A stretch of DNA of 64,000 nucleotides from Sorangium cellulosum (GCF_004135735.1 NZ_CP012670.1:2480001-2544000); one strand, 5' to 3'. Positions 40,950 to 50,430 are shown, numbered from the stretch's first letter. Notes: a model not told the origin generated them from the letters alone. Numbers and translations are program-made.

Positions 40950-41230
40950 CGGTCCCCGCGATCGACCTGCGCCCCCTCCGAGGCCGCTCCGTGTCGGTTC
41001 CGGATCGACCCGCGCCCCCTCCGAGGCCGTCCGTGTCGGTTCCGGATCGACCCGCCCCCCCCTCGCGGGGCCGCTCCGCCACGTCGCGACCTCTCCTGCG
41101 CCCCCTCCAAGGCCGCTCCGCCACGTCGCGACCTCTCCTGCACCCCCTCCGAGGCCGCTCCGCCACATCGCGACCGCTCCTGCGCCCCCTCCGAGGCGGC
41201 CCGCCTCGGTCTCGACCCGATCCACCCTGC
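40950..41230. repeat. 42-bp degenerate minisatellite
   Basis: A 42-base unit repeats with a few changes per copy between the HsdM remnant and the TonB receptor gene. Read on the minus strand it gives a 14-residue block GGGAGEVATWRSGL, but this is not part of a recognisable protein. It is the largest non-coding repeat in the window. Confidence 0.8.
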
Positions 41231-41271
41231 TTGCGAGGCCGCGCCGGCACATCGCGACCTGGAGCGCCCTG

Positions 41272-44271
41272 CTACGGATAGCTGACGACGATCTCCGCGA
41301 GGAACGTCCGGCCGTTCTGGCGGCTCCGGGACGACAGGTACGTGTCCGCGACGGGGTAGTCGTACCGCGCATCCATGGCGTTGTAGAGGCCGAGCACGTA
41401 GCGGGTACGAAACCGCTCGACCTCCCCCGACACCGTGAGATCCGCGACGATGGCCGGCGACGTCACGTCGTCCGAGCTGCGCGAGATCCGCCGCGGCGCC
41501 TCCAGGTTGACCCGGAGGCCCGCGGAGAGGTGCCGGTCCACCACCGGGATGACCCCGCGGAGCGACGCGAGGTGCTCCGGCGCGTTGACGAGCCGCCCCC
41601 CGTTCGCGTGCCGGGTATGCTGGTACCCGTAGCTCGCCGCGAGCATCCACCCCTGGCGCCACTCGCGGCGCAGCTCGACGTCGCCCCCCGTCACGACCGC
41701 GGGGCTCTCGCTGTTCGTGTAACGCACGTAGAGGGGCTCGTCCTCGTCCTTCGCGAGGGTGATGGTCCCCGAGAGGCTGCTCGCGTGCACGGCGCCGAGC
41801 GCGACCCACTCGTCCCCCAGCCGCTGCGAGTACTCGACCTCGCCGGACAGGATGTACTCCGGGTCGAGCTCGCGGCCCCGCGCGGGGTCGACGGCGGGGA
41901 GCTGCGTCTTGCCGTCGGCGTAGAACTGCTCGGAGACGCTCGGGGCCCGGAACGCGCTGCCGCCCATGATCTTCAGCACCCCGCCCGGCGCCGGCCGCAG
42001 GATGATCGCCCCGCGCGGCACCGCGATCGGCCCGGGCCCCAGCGTGCTGTAGAAGTCGAGGCGCGCGCCGGCCGAGAGGCGCACCCAGGGCGCGGGCGAG
42101 CCGTCGAGGATGAGGTAGCCGGCGCCGAAGCGGAACGGCTTCGAGGTCGTGCGCGTGCCGCCGCCCGCAAACTCGGTGCGCAGCCTCGCCTCGGGGTGCG
42201 CCTGCGCCTCGCCGCCCCCGGTGACCCTCAACCAGGGGAGCGGCGTCCACGCCACCCTGAGCTCGCCGCCAAGCCAGGTGCCGAACTGGTGCTGGCGCTC
42301 CGAGCTCTCCTCGTCGAACGCGTAGACGCCGTGCCACACGAAGCGGTTCGCGTGGCCGCGCGCCATGAACCGCACGCCGGGCGCGAGCTCGGGCTCGTAG
42401 CGCACCTCGGCCATCATGTGCACGTCCTCGAACGTCGAGCGGGGGTCGTTCAGCCGCGTCCCCACGTAGCCGGTCGGGACGATCTGCTTTCGCTGGTGGT
42501 ACATCCACTGCGCCGTGATCGGCCCGTACCAGGCGCGCCCGAAGGTGCCGCCCGCCCGGAAGGCCTCGGCGTGCTCGGCGACCTGCACGCGCGGGCCGCC
42601 GCCGGGCATCCGCAGCGCGACCGGGACGTCGAACCCGTCGGAGCTGGCCGCGGACGCGCTCGCCCGCACGCCCGCTTCCTTGCCGGCGTTGTAGTGAAAG
42701 CCCGCGCGCGCGTGGCCCACGCTGTCGTGGTAGGTGCCGGCGGCCGCGTGCGCGCCCGTGGGCTCGTCGCGCCCGCGCGGGACGAGGTTGACGATGCCGG
42801 AGAGCGCGCCCGTGCCGTAGAGCAGCGAGCCCGGGCCGCGGACGATCTCGATGTGATCGACGTCGTGCAGGTCGTCCCGCGCGTCCGAGCCGACGAACGA
42901 GGCGTTCAGGATGTTGTCGTTCGTCGAGTGCCCGTCCGAGAGGACGAGCAGCCGGTTGCCGTAATCGAGCGGCTCGCCGAGCCCGCGGATCCCGGCCGAG
43001 TACACCACGTGGTCGTTCGAGAGGTAGACCCCGCGCGTGCCCCGCAGCGCCTCGGCGAGGGTCGGGTACCCGAAGGCGCGCAGCTCCTGCCGATCGATGA
43101 CGCTGACCGAGGCCGGCGCGTCCTCCACGCGCTCGACGACGCGCGAGGCCGCCGACACCTCCCGGAGCGGCTCGAGCGTGAGGTCGCGCAGCTCCGCCTG
43201 CTGGCCCGCGGTCACCTCCACGGTCCGCTCGACGGGCGCGAAGCCGCGCAGGCTGACCCGGAGGTTACGCCGGCCCACGGGCACGCCCTGGATCACCGAC
43301 GGCGTGAAGCCCATCGGCCGGCCGTCGATCTCGATGAGCGCGTCGCGCTCGTCGGCGTGCACGAGGATCGAGCCCGTGAGCGGGCTGAGCGTCGCGGTGA
43401 CCGGCACGACCTCGCGCGCGACGACGGTCAGGGAGCGCGGCGCCGCGTGGTAGCCGGGCCGCGAGAAGTACAGCACGTGGCGGCCGGGCGGGAGGTCGAC
43501 GTCGCAGGGGGCCGTGCAGGCGGGCGGCGCGCCCTCGCTGTCGACGTGCACCGCGGCCTCGCGCGCCCCGCGCAGGTCGACGCGCACCGTGCCGACGATG
43601 CGGCGGAGCACGAACATCACCTCCTTGGCCTGCCCCAGCTTCACGTCGGTCGCGTCGACCGCGACCGGCTCGTACCCGTCGAGCTCGACCAGGATCCGGT
43701 AGCGCCCCTCGTCCACGGCGAGCCGGCGCGGCGCCTTGCCGCGCGGGCCGAGGTCCTTGCGGTCGATGTAGATGCTCGCCCCCGGCGGCGACGTGGTGAT
43801 CTGCAAGACGGCCACGCGCGGCGCGATCCGCTGGAGCGCGGCCTGGATCTCGGCGGCGACCTCCGGGTCCGCCTCGCCCTCGAGGGCGTCGTCGTAGTAC
43901 CGGTGCGCGTCCGCGAAGCGGCCGAGCTCCTCGTACGTGAGCGCGATGTTGAAGATGACGTTGCGGTTGGGCACGAGCCGGTTGGACGCGAGGAAATGCT
44001 CCAGGGCGGCGCGGAACTCGCCCTTCTTGAACAGCTCGCGGCCGAGCTCGAAGTGCAGGTCGGCCTCGTCGGCCTGGCCCTCGCCGTCCGCGCGGGCGGC
44101 GGAGGCCTGGAGCAGCGAGCCCACGAGGAGGGGGAGCGCGACGAGCCACCACGCCCTCCGCGCCCGCGGGCGCCGGACCGCGCGCGCGCCCCGTCGCGCC
44201 GGCGGCGCGTCGGAGGACCGCCGGCCGGGCTGGAGCGCCGCGCGGGAGATCGCCTTGAACCGGGCCCTCAA
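41272..44271 (-). CDS. TPR-PEGA-TonB-dependent receptor fusion
   Basis: This protein of 999 aa has an Arg-rich leader and a hydrophobic signal (WWLVALPLLVGSLLQASAARA). A TPR-like region follows (LHFELGRELFKKGEFRAALE, IFNIALTYEELGRFADAHRY). PEGA-type domains come next (TTSPPGASIYIDRKDLGPRG, GSILVHADERDALIEIDG), then a carboxypeptidase-like segment. A TonB plug follows (VSVIDRQELRAFGYPTLAEA, RLLVLSDGHSTNDN, VDHIEIVRGPGSLLYGTGAL) and a 22-strand-type barrel ends the protein. Most receptors have only a signal and plug; the TPR-PEGA part is an unusual periplasmic extension. TTG 44271 is the only start after the kinase stop: that amber codon is in the same frame five codons earlier. No strong ribosome binding site is seen. 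The ligand is unknown. Confidence 0.85.
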   Translation of the reverse strand: MRARFKAISRAALQPGRRSSDAPPARRGARAVRRPRARRAWWLVALPLLVGSLLQASAARADGEGQADEADLHFELGRELFKKGEFRAALEHFLASNRLVPNRNVIFNIALTYEELGRFADAHRYYDDALEGEADPEVAAEIQAALQRIAPRVAVLQITTSPPGASIYIDRKDLGPRGKAPRRLAVDEGRYRILVELDGYEPVAVDATDVKLGQAKEVMFVLRRIVGTVRVDLRGAREAAVHVDSEGAPPACTAPCDVDLPPGRHVLYFSRPGYHAAPRSLTVVAREVVPVTATLSPLTGSILVHADERDALIEIDGRPMGFTPSVIQGVPVGRRNLRVSLRGFAPVERTVEVTAGQQAELRDLTLEPLREVSAASRVVERVEDAPASVSVIDRQELRAFGYPTLAEALRGTRGVYLSNDHVVYSAGIRGLGEPLDYGNRLLVLSDGHSTNDNILNASFVGSDARDDLHDVDHIEIVRGPGSLLYGTGALSGIVNLVPRGRDEPTGAHAAAGTYHDSVGHARAGFHYNAGKEAGVRASASAASSDGFDVPVALRMPGGGPRVQVAEHAEAFRAGGTFGRAWYGPITAQWMYHQRKQIVPTGYVGTRLNDPRSTFEDVHMMAEVRYEPELAPGVRFMARGHANRFVWHGVYAFDEESSERQHQFGTWLGGELRVAWTPLPWLRVTGGGEAQAHPEARLRTEFAGGGTRTTSKPFRFGAGYLILDGSPAPWVRLSAGARLDFYSTLGPGPIAVPRGAIILRPAPGGVLKIMGGSAFRAPSVSEQFYADGKTQLPAVDPARGRELDPEYILSGEVEYSQRLGDEWVALGAVHASSLSGTITLAKDEDEPLYVRYTNSESPAVVTGGDVELRREWRQGWMLAASYGYQHTRHANGGRLVNAPEHLASLRGVIPVVDRHLSAGLRVNLEAPRRISRSSDDVTSPAIVADLTVSGEVERFRTRYVLGLYNAMDARYDYPVADTYLSSRSRQNGRTFLAEIVVSYP

Positions 44272-44283
44272 GCGCTCGATGCT

Positions 44284-45996
44284 CTAGCGGTGCTCGCGCA
44301 GGCGCGCGGTCCTCGTCGTGGGCTCGGTGGGCTTGCCGCTGCTCGTCGGCGGCGGGGGCGCGAGCACGGCCCGCGGGCGGGGCGGCCTCGCCTTGCTCGC
44401 GGGCGCGAGCGCGGCGCTGGCCGGCGCGAGCCCGTCCGCGGCGGCGGCGCCGACCGGCGCGAGCTCGTCCGCCGCGGCGGCGCTGGCCGGCGCGAGCCCG
44501 TCCGCGGCGGCGGCGCTGGCCTGGCCGGGCGACGCGGCCGCGGCGGGCGCGGGGAGGAGGGGGTACGCGAGGTCGGGCTCCGCGTGCGCCGGCTCCGCGT
44601 ACGCCGGCTCCGCGTACGCCGGCTCCGCGTACGCCGGCTCCGCGTGCGCCGGCTCCGCGGCTGCGGCGGGCTCCACCAGCGACGGCGCGGCGAGCGAGGC
44701 CGCCGCGCTGGACGGCGATGCCACGCCGGCCGAGCGCGCCGCGCCTCCGAGCCACGCGACCGCCGCAGCGCCCCCGAGCAGCGCGGTGAGCGCCGCCAGG
44801 GCGGGCGCGGTGCGGCGCCAGCCGGGCGCGCGCGACGGGCCCGCGGCGGGCGCCAGCGACGGGCCTGCGGCGGGGGCCAGCGACGGGCCTGCGGCGGGGG
44901 CCAGCGACGCGGGATGCATCGGCGGCTGCGGCGCGAGGCCGTGCGGCGCCGGCGGCCCGCCGGGCGGTCCGGGGAGCGTCTGCGCATCCTCGTCGACGAT
45001 CCTCGGGCGCACCGGCGCCGCGGGCGCGTCGAGGGTCACGTCCCCCATGGCCGCGCGCAGGATGCGCGTCACCTTCCGGCGCGCGGACTCCGACCCCAGC
45101 GGCTCGAGCAGCGTCGCCAGCTCGGCGATGGTCTGCGGGCGACGGGCCGGGTCCTTCTCCAGGCACATCAGGACGACGCGCTCGAGCTCGACCGGGAGAC
45201 CGGGCCGGTGCGCGGTCGGTGGCGCCGGCGGATCGGTGGCGATGCTCACGAACAGCGCCGAGACGGGCTCGGTGTCGAACGGCAGCCTCGCGGTCAGGAG
45301 CTGGTAGAGCGTCACGCCGAGCGCCCAGATGTCGCTGCGGGCGTCGACCGACCGGGGACTGCGGATGTGCTCGGGCGACATGTAGCGGGGAGAGCCGAGC
45401 ACCACGGACGAGGAGGTCGTCAGCTTGGCGCCGGGGCCGAGCACGCCGGACTCGCACGCCTTCGAGATGCCGAAGTCGAGCACCTTGATCAGGGTCGACC
45501 CGTCGCTGCGGCTCGCCAGGAAGAGGTTCCCGGGCTTGAGGTCGCGGTGCACGATGCCGAGCGCGTGCGCCTCGGCCACGGCCTCGCACGCCTCGATCAC
45601 GTGGCTGACCGCGCGCTCGACGGGCAGCGGGCCCTGCCGGTCGAGGAGGGCCTCGAGATCGATGCCACTCAGGTACTCCATCACGAAGTACGGCACCTCC
45701 TGGTCCGTGTGCCCCACATCGATGACGCGGACGATGTGCTCGCTGGCGATCGCGGCCGCGGCCTGGGCCTCGCGGAAGAAGCGCGCCACGGCGTCCGGCG
45801 CGCCGCGCCCCTCGGGGAGCAGGAACTTCAGCGCGACGCGGTGGCGCAGCGAGACATGGTGCGCCGCGACCACGAGCCCCATGCCGCCGCGCCCGAGCAC
45901 CCGCTCAACGCGGTACTTGCCTGCGACGATGTCCCCGGCCCGCGGGATCCTGCGCCACGAAGCCGGTTCCGCTGTATCCGAGCCTGCTTGGGCCAT
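44284..45996 (-). CDS. Transmembrane Hanks-type Ser/Thr kinase
   Basis: This 570-aa protein kinase has the full set of motifs: GRGGMG (residues 36-40), Lys58 in VALKFL, HRDLKPGN (150-157), DFG (174-176) and GSPRYMSPEH. A membrane segment follows near residue 410 (ALAALTALLGGAAAVAWLGG), placing the C-terminal 150 residues outside the cytoplasm. That region is low-complexity with AEPAYAEP and AAAADGLAPAS repeats. ATG 45996 is preferred; GTG 46014 is possible. The TonB receptor follows in the same frame after one TAG and four codons, so they share an operon. The kinase may respond to an event at the cell surface. Confidence 0.93.
   Translation of the reverse strand: MAQAGSDTAEPASWRRIPRAGDIVAGKYRVERVLGRGGMGLVVAAHHVSLRHRVALKFLLPEGRGAPDAVARFFREAQAAAAIASEHIVRVIDVGHTDQEVPYFVMEYLSGIDLEALLDRQGPLPVERAVSHVIEACEAVAEAHALGIVHRDLKPGNLFLASRSDGSTLIKVLDFGISKACESGVLGPGAKLTTSSSVVLGSPRYMSPEHIRSPRSVDARSDIWALGVTLYQLLTARLPFDTEPVSALFVSIATDPPAPPTAHRPGLPVELERVVLMCLEKDPARRPQTIAELATLLEPLGSESARRKVTRILRAAMGDVTLDAPAAPVRPRIVDEDAQTLPGPPGGPPAPHGLAPQPPMHPASLAPAAGPSLAPAAGPSLAPAAGPSRAPGWRRTAPALAALTALLGGAAAVAWLGGAARSAGVASPSSAAASLAAPSLVEPAAAAEPAHAEPAYAEPAYAEPAYAEPAHAEPDLAYPLLPAPAAAASPGQASAAAADGLAPASAAAADELAPVGAAAADGLAPASAALAPASKARPPRPRAVLAPPPPTSSGKPTEPTTRTARLREHR
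44577..44660. repeat. 15-bp in-frame repeat in the Ser/Thr kinase gene
   Basis: Five units of 15 bases encode AEPAYAEPA-type Pro/Ala blocks in the extracytoplasmic tail. A second Ala-rich repeat (about 44400-44520) lies next to it. Confidence 0.88.
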
Positions 45997-46005
45997 CGGT
46001 CGGCG

Positions 46006-46011
46006 AGTATA
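46006..46011 (-). promoter_or_regulatory. TATACT -10 element giving an almost leaderless kinase mRNA
   Basis: On the minus strand TATACT ends nine bases before ATG 45996, so transcription should begin within a few bases of the start codon. No clear -35 is seen. GTG 46014 would overlap the promoter, which supports ATG 45996 as the start. Confidence 0.45.
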
Positions 46012-46796
46012 CACCAGCGATACCTTGGGTCTCGGGCAGAATCTCGCCCCCGACCCCCTCCGCGCCTGAGCGCGTCTCGACGTGACGCGCGCGCTGGCGC
46101 CGTGACGCGCGCGCCCGCCGGACGATGCCTGGCGTCATGCCCTGAACGAAGCGCGCCGGCCGCGCCAGCGCCGTGTGCGACATCCGCGCTTTCACCCCCA
46201 CCCGCCCAGTCCAGGAGGACGTCAGGCAGGTTGGGTCGACCTGCGCTCTCGGCCGGATCGTCGCGACGAGGAGCCCCCTTGTCACGGCCCGGGAGGGGAC
46301 ACCGCCTCCGGCGCGGCGCCCTCGCTCCCGAGCTCGTCATCGAGGAGCAGGGCATCCCTCCCGATCTCGGTCGAGAGGCCCTGGCGACGCGGAGCGCGTC
46401 CTCGTTGTCCTGTGGCGATTCGTGGCGATTTTGCCGAGAGAGAGCAACATCTCGTGGTCGAGGAGTCGAGAGAATCGAGGAAGCCGAGTGAACCGAGTGA
46501 ACCGAGTGAACCGAGTGAACCGAGTGAACCGAGTGAACCGAGTGAACCGAGCGACGCGAGCGACCCGGTGCGCGCGTGAATCCGACCGTGAATGAAGCCA
46601 GGAATGGATCCACGGATGGATCCACGAATGGAAGCTCCGGCGCGCTGACCGACAATGTCCATCGCCGACAGCTCGCCCTTGCCGCGCGCGTGCGCGCGAT
46701 GTAAGGACTCTTTCCTGACGCACGACGCCGGCCGCGCGCGCCCGCAGGCTGGCATGGAAGAGGCTTCGGCCCGCACCGGAGCCGGGAGAGCGAGTC
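46012..46796. other. Intergenic region between the kinase and a lipoprotein gene
   Basis: About 785 bases between divergent genes with no convincing coding region. It holds a 9-bp minisatellite and, near 46608-46632, short direct repeats of GGATCCACG(A/G)ATGGA type. Confidence 0.6.
46484..46546. repeat. (CCGAGTGAA)7 minisatellite
   Basis: Seven perfect 9-base units are followed by degenerate ones. The lower GC of the unit and its perfection suggest recent expansion by slippage. Confidence 0.95.
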
Positions 46797-48155
46797 ATGG
46801 AGAGTTCATCCGCCCCCCGCGTGGGGGCGACGCTTGGTCTTTGTCTGCTGTCCGCCTGCGTCGCGCCGAGCGACGACGCGGGCCTCGCCGCCACCGATTC
46901 GGCCGCCGAGGCCGCGAGCCACGACGAGCCGGCCTTCGAGGTCTGGGCCGTCGATCAGTCGGACACGAGCGGGCTCAGCTACGGTGGTACCGTCTATATC
47001 TACAGCGGTTCGAGCCTGATGGGCAAGACCGGTGTCGGGCCGGTCCCGGCAGAGGTCATCGACCTCGGGGCCCAGACCTCGGCGCTGTGCCTCGAGCAGA
47101 CCGGCGAGCGACCGGTCCGGCCGCACATGATCTTCTTCAACGCCGAGCACACCCACGCGGTGCTCTCGTTCGTGGCCAGCGGCCATGTCGCGATCTTCGA
47201 CGCCGCCGCGCGCGCCCCCGTCGCGTGCCTGCGCACGTCGGCGGGGGTCGACGGGGCGCGGCAGGCCCACGCCGCGGTCCCGGCGCCGGACGGCTCTTAC
47301 ATCCTCGTCGCCAACCAGAACGGCAAGCGGCTCGAGCGGATCGCGACGGACTACGCCGCGGGGACGTTCGCGTGGGAGCCGGCCGCGACGCTCGACCTCG
47401 CGACGTGCGTCACGCCGAGCGGAGATCCGTGCCAGTTCCCGCAGATACGGCCCGACAACGCGCCCATCTGCCCGATCATCGACGCCACCGGGGCCCACAG
47501 CTTCATCACGCTGCGCGGGGGCGGGCTGCTCGTCGTCGACGCGGCCGCGACGCCCATGCAGATCGTGGGCGAGTACGACGCGGCCACCGTGCACGGCAAC
47601 GGCTGCGGCGGCGTCGAGGCCGGAGGCTCGATGTTCATCAACTCCGGCGGGGCGACGCCGGCGAACCTGGATCAGTTCGACGTGTACCGCTTCCCGCTCA
47701 CCGGCTATGGGCCCGAAAACCCGGCCAACACGCCAGCTCCCGAGGTGGTGTTCGCCGACGGCTCGCCGGATCGCGACGCCCACGGCACGGCGCTCGTCAA
47801 GGGCCACGCCGTCTGGGTGCTGGACCGGAACCAGGGCGTGGCCGAGGTCTTCGACGTCGCGACCAGCGCGCACGTGAACACCGTCGACCTGAAGGGGACG
47901 TACTCGAGCGATCCCGCGCCGGACCTCATGGACGTCTCGCCGTCCGGCCACCGCATCTTCGTGACGCTGCGCGGCCCGACGCCGCTGAGCGGCGACCCGC
48001 ACGCCTCCATGGGCAGCACGCCCGGGGTCGGCGTCATCCACGTGACCCAGGGCGGGCGCAGCGGCAAGCTCAAGGCGATCGTGCCGATCACCAACCTGGA
48101 CGCGGGCGGCGTCGAGCGCGCCGATCCGCACGGGATCCGGGTGCGGCGGCTCTGA
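46797..48155 (+). CDS. Beta-propeller lipoprotein
   Basis: This protein of 452 aa has a lipoprotein signal (LGLCLLSACVAPSDD, lipobox LSAC). Repeated YncE-like blades follow, for example HAVLSFVASGHVAIFDA, GSYILVANQNGKRLERI and GHAVWVLDRNQGVAEVFDV, and DVSPSGHRIFVTLRGP near the end. Such seven-bladed proteins bind ligands or partners at the surface; no catalytic residues are evident. The ATG at 46797 has GGGAGAG upstream. It is convergent with the next gene, a smaller lipoprotein of similar fold. Confidence 0.85.
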   Translation: MESSSAPRVGATLGLCLLSACVAPSDDAGLAATDSAAEAASHDEPAFEVWAVDQSDTSGLSYGGTVYIYSGSSLMGKTGVGPVPAEVIDLGAQTSALCLEQTGERPVRPHMIFFNAEHTHAVLSFVASGHVAIFDAAARAPVACLRTSAGVDGARQAHAAVPAPDGSYILVANQNGKRLERIATDYAAGTFAWEPAATLDLATCVTPSGDPCQFPQIRPDNAPICPIIDATGAHSFITLRGGGLLVVDAAATPMQIVGEYDAATVHGNGCGGVEAGGSMFINSGGATPANLDQFDVYRFPLTGYGPENPANTPAPEVVFADGSPDRDAHGTALVKGHAVWVLDRNQGVAEVFDVATSAHVNTVDLKGTYSSDPAPDLMDVSPSGHRIFVTLRGPTPLSGDPHASMGSTPGVGVIHVTQGGRSGKLKAIVPITNLDAGGVERADPHGIRVRRL

Positions 48156-48203
48156 GCGGAGGCTCATCGCGGCCCTCCTGGACCGGGATCGTCCGCCCGC
48201 GGA

Positions 48204-49229
48204 TCACCTCAGCTCGTAGACGTCGACCGTGTCCGCCATCACGTGGGGCACGAGGACGCGTCCACGCTTCGTGTCGTAACCGATATCGGCGGGCGTCTTC
48301 TGCCCGGGAATCGCGATCTCGAAGGTTCCGCCGAGCTCCCCGCGGAGCACCGCCGACGCGTCGTGGCTGGTCACGAGGAGCGAGTCGCCGAGGGAGATCA
48401 GGCCGTCGAGGCGGCCGCCGGGCGCCGTGGTGGTCACGCCCTGCCTTGCGCCCTCCTCGTCGAGGCGGAAGACCTCGGGAGCGCCGCTCGAGCAAACCAC
48501 GAGCCCCTCGTCGGTCCACGCGAGGCCGTTCGGCATGCGCAGGTCGGTGGTCTTCACCAGCGCTCTGGCCTTGCCCTCCTCGATGACGTACATGGCGTCG
48601 CTCGACGTGGCCTCGAGGCTGCCGGTCGCGCCGATCGTGAAGCCGGAGTCGGACACGTAGACCTTGCCGTCCGGAGCCGCCGCGACGTCGTTCAGCAACG
48701 TCGTGCCGGGGATGGCGACCTCACCCTTCGGCGCCCCGGTCTCGAGGTCGAACATCCGGACGGTCGTGAGGTCGGCCACGTAGAGCACGCCCTTCACGAT
48801 CGCCGAGCCCGTCGGCGCGTCGAGCCTGACGTTGTTCTTGCCGCCCTCGATCCACTTCGGGTTCGTCACCTGACCGTCGGGCGAGAGGACGGAGATGAAG
48901 CCGTTGTTGTCCCTGTCGCCCGGATTGCCGTTGATGTTCGAAACGAGATACCGGTCGTTGTCCGCGTCGTAGAGCACGCTCTCCGGCTTGGCGAAGCCGG
49001 TGTACCGGACGATCGGGCTCGGCGCGGCGCGCCTGGGCGACTCGGGCGCCGCCGTGGACGCCGCGGGCGCGGCCGGCGCCGCAGGCGGGGGCTCGACGCT
49101 GTTCGTCGCGACGGAGGCGGCGGAAGCGGGAGCCGCCGGTGCCAGGGCGGGCGGCGGCGTCTCCCCCCCGCAGGAGACCATCGCGGCCGCTGCGACGATG
49201 GATGTGAAAATGCCAAGGGATCCTGCCAT
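48204..49229 (-). CDS. SMP-30/NHL-like beta-propeller lipoprotein
   Basis: This protein of 341 aa has a signal (MAGSLGIFTSIVAAAAMVSCGG) with lipobox-like VSC. An Ala/Pro-rich spacer follows, then a six-bladed propeller (PESVLYDADNDRYLVSNING, NDVAAAPDGKVYVSDSGF, LRMPNGLAWTDEGLVVCSSG). The order resembles SMP-30/gluconolactonase, where metal-binding Glu, Asn and Asp residues are used; Asn in MPNGLAW and Asp in LNDVAA are seen. ATG 49229 has TGGAGG; the longer frame upstream to 49463 is not credible. Substrate unknown. Confidence 0.85.
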   Translation of the reverse strand: MAGSLGIFTSIVAAAAMVSCGGETPPPALAPAAPASAASVATNSVEPPPAAPAAPAASTAAPESPRRAAPSPIVRYTGFAKPESVLYDADNDRYLVSNINGNPGDRDNNGFISVLSPDGQVTNPKWIEGGKNNVRLDAPTGSAIVKGVLYVADLTTVRMFDLETGAPKGEVAIPGTTLLNDVAAAPDGKVYVSDSGFTIGATGSLEATSSDAMYVIEEGKARALVKTTDLRMPNGLAWTDEGLVVCSSGAPEVFRLDEEGARQGVTTTAPGGRLDGLISLGDSLLVTSHDASAVLRGELGGTFEIAIPGQKTPADIGYDTKRGRVLVPHVMADTVDVYELR

Positions 49230-49455
49230 GCGAAAGCCTCCAGGCGGCAAATTTACCAGAACGCCGAGAGCCTCGGCCGAGCTTCGACGGGCTCGAGAGC
49301 TCATGCTGGTTCCTCCGACCATCGGGTCACACGACGAGGCGGTCCGCGCCGCTCGGAGAGAGGCGCAGGCCGATGATGGCCCGCGGGAGATGGCCCAATG
49401 GCCTTTGAAGAGGCCGTGCTGCCCGGTGCGTACCGAGAAGCTGCTGAGCGGCTTG

Positions 49456-49968
49456 TCAGGCATCGGCCAGGCTCGGCGGGATCGCGTGTCCCGGTCGGTC
49501 CAGGAGGCGTGGGCCCGTCGGGGGCCTCGCGGCGCCGAGAAAGGCGGACGCCAGCGCCGGTGAGCGGTCGTCTCGCGCCAGGGCGCGGCGGGCGGCTCGC
49601 CGGCGCTCCGCGGCCGCGGAGATCGGGAGCGCGAGCGCGCGGGCGATCCAGGTCAGCCCGTGCCCCGCCGCGGCCAGGAGCGCCACGCCGCGCAGCCTCC
49701 AGGGCAGCGCGGCGGCTCCCTGCAGCGCGCGGCGCGCTTCGAGCTGCGCGTCGGGGGCCGGCCCCAGGGGCTCGCGGGCCGCCCACGGATCGGCGACCGG
49801 GATCTCCCGGCGCCGATAGCTCCTGCGCCGGAAATCGCGGACGTGACGCTCGGCGATGCGCTTCCAGCGCGCCTCGAACGGGACGGCGTCGCCGGGCTGC
49901 TGCTTCATGGAGCGGACCAGCCGGAGGAGCGCCTCCTGCGCGTAGTCCTCGACGTCGCGCGCTGGCAC
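49456..49968 (-). pseudogene. N-terminally truncated ECF-type sigma factor
   Basis: The 170-codon frame begins in the middle of sigma region 2 (ARDVEDYAQEALLRLVRSM). It continues through a linker and a region-4-like helix-turn-helix (LLAAAGHGLTWIARALALPI). The 30-40 residues that normally precede the DVED motif, needed for core binding, are missing, and the upstream text is Gly/Ala-rich nonsense. GTG 49968 would be the only start. It may be dead or a short variant. Confidence 0.55.
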
Positions 49969-49999
49969 GCCACGGCGTCGCCTTCCGGCGACCGCGCCG

Positions 50000-50430
50000 G
50001 TGGCCGCGGCGCCGGCGCCGCTCGTGCCTCTTTCGCCCGCGCCGGCGCCGCGGGGCGTCCGGGGGGCGGAGGCCCTTCAGGGGACCGGGTTCACGCTGGG
50101 GCTGCTCGGCGTCGTGCTGGGCACGGGGTTCCTCATCGCGAGCGAGGACTCGGACGACGCGGTGGATCGGGAGAAGGCGGAGCTCGCGGCGCTCGGCGCG
50201 CCGCCGAACGCCTGCGCGCTTCCGGTGTGGCGAGCGAAGTGCCAGCCCCTGGACAACGCCCTGGAGGCGCGGAGCGCGATGGACAGGGCCACGCTGGTGT
50301 CCTTCCTGGCCGGGGGCGCGATCGGCGGCGCCACGGCGCTCTGGTACTTCTGGCCGTCCGAGCCGGGGGCCGAGCCGGCGGTGCAGGTGCGCGCCATACC
50401 GGGGGGCATCGCGTGCGGGGGGTCTGGTGA
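50000..50430 (+). pseudogene. Truncated C-terminal half of a TPR/PEGA-type membrane protein
   Basis: The frame encodes two membrane segments (TGFTLGLLGVVLGTGFLIAS and ATLVSFLAGGAIGGATALWY) with a Cys-containing loop between them. This is the usual C-terminal end of myxobacterial TPR-containing proteins, normally 300-500 aa. The N-terminal repeats are absent. At 50417-50422 a run of six Gs precedes the expected end; one more G would give GGVW and a TGA at 50428-50430. As it stands the frame runs on to 51229 through an unrelated gene. Loss of one G, or a sequencing error, is likely. Confidence 0.55.

Noticed and set aside
40819..46491. Very long plus-strand open frame of about 1890 codons
   Set aside because: It is antisense to the kinase and TonB receptor, whose motifs are intact; the product is Arg/Ala/Asp-rich without domain features, an effect of high GC.
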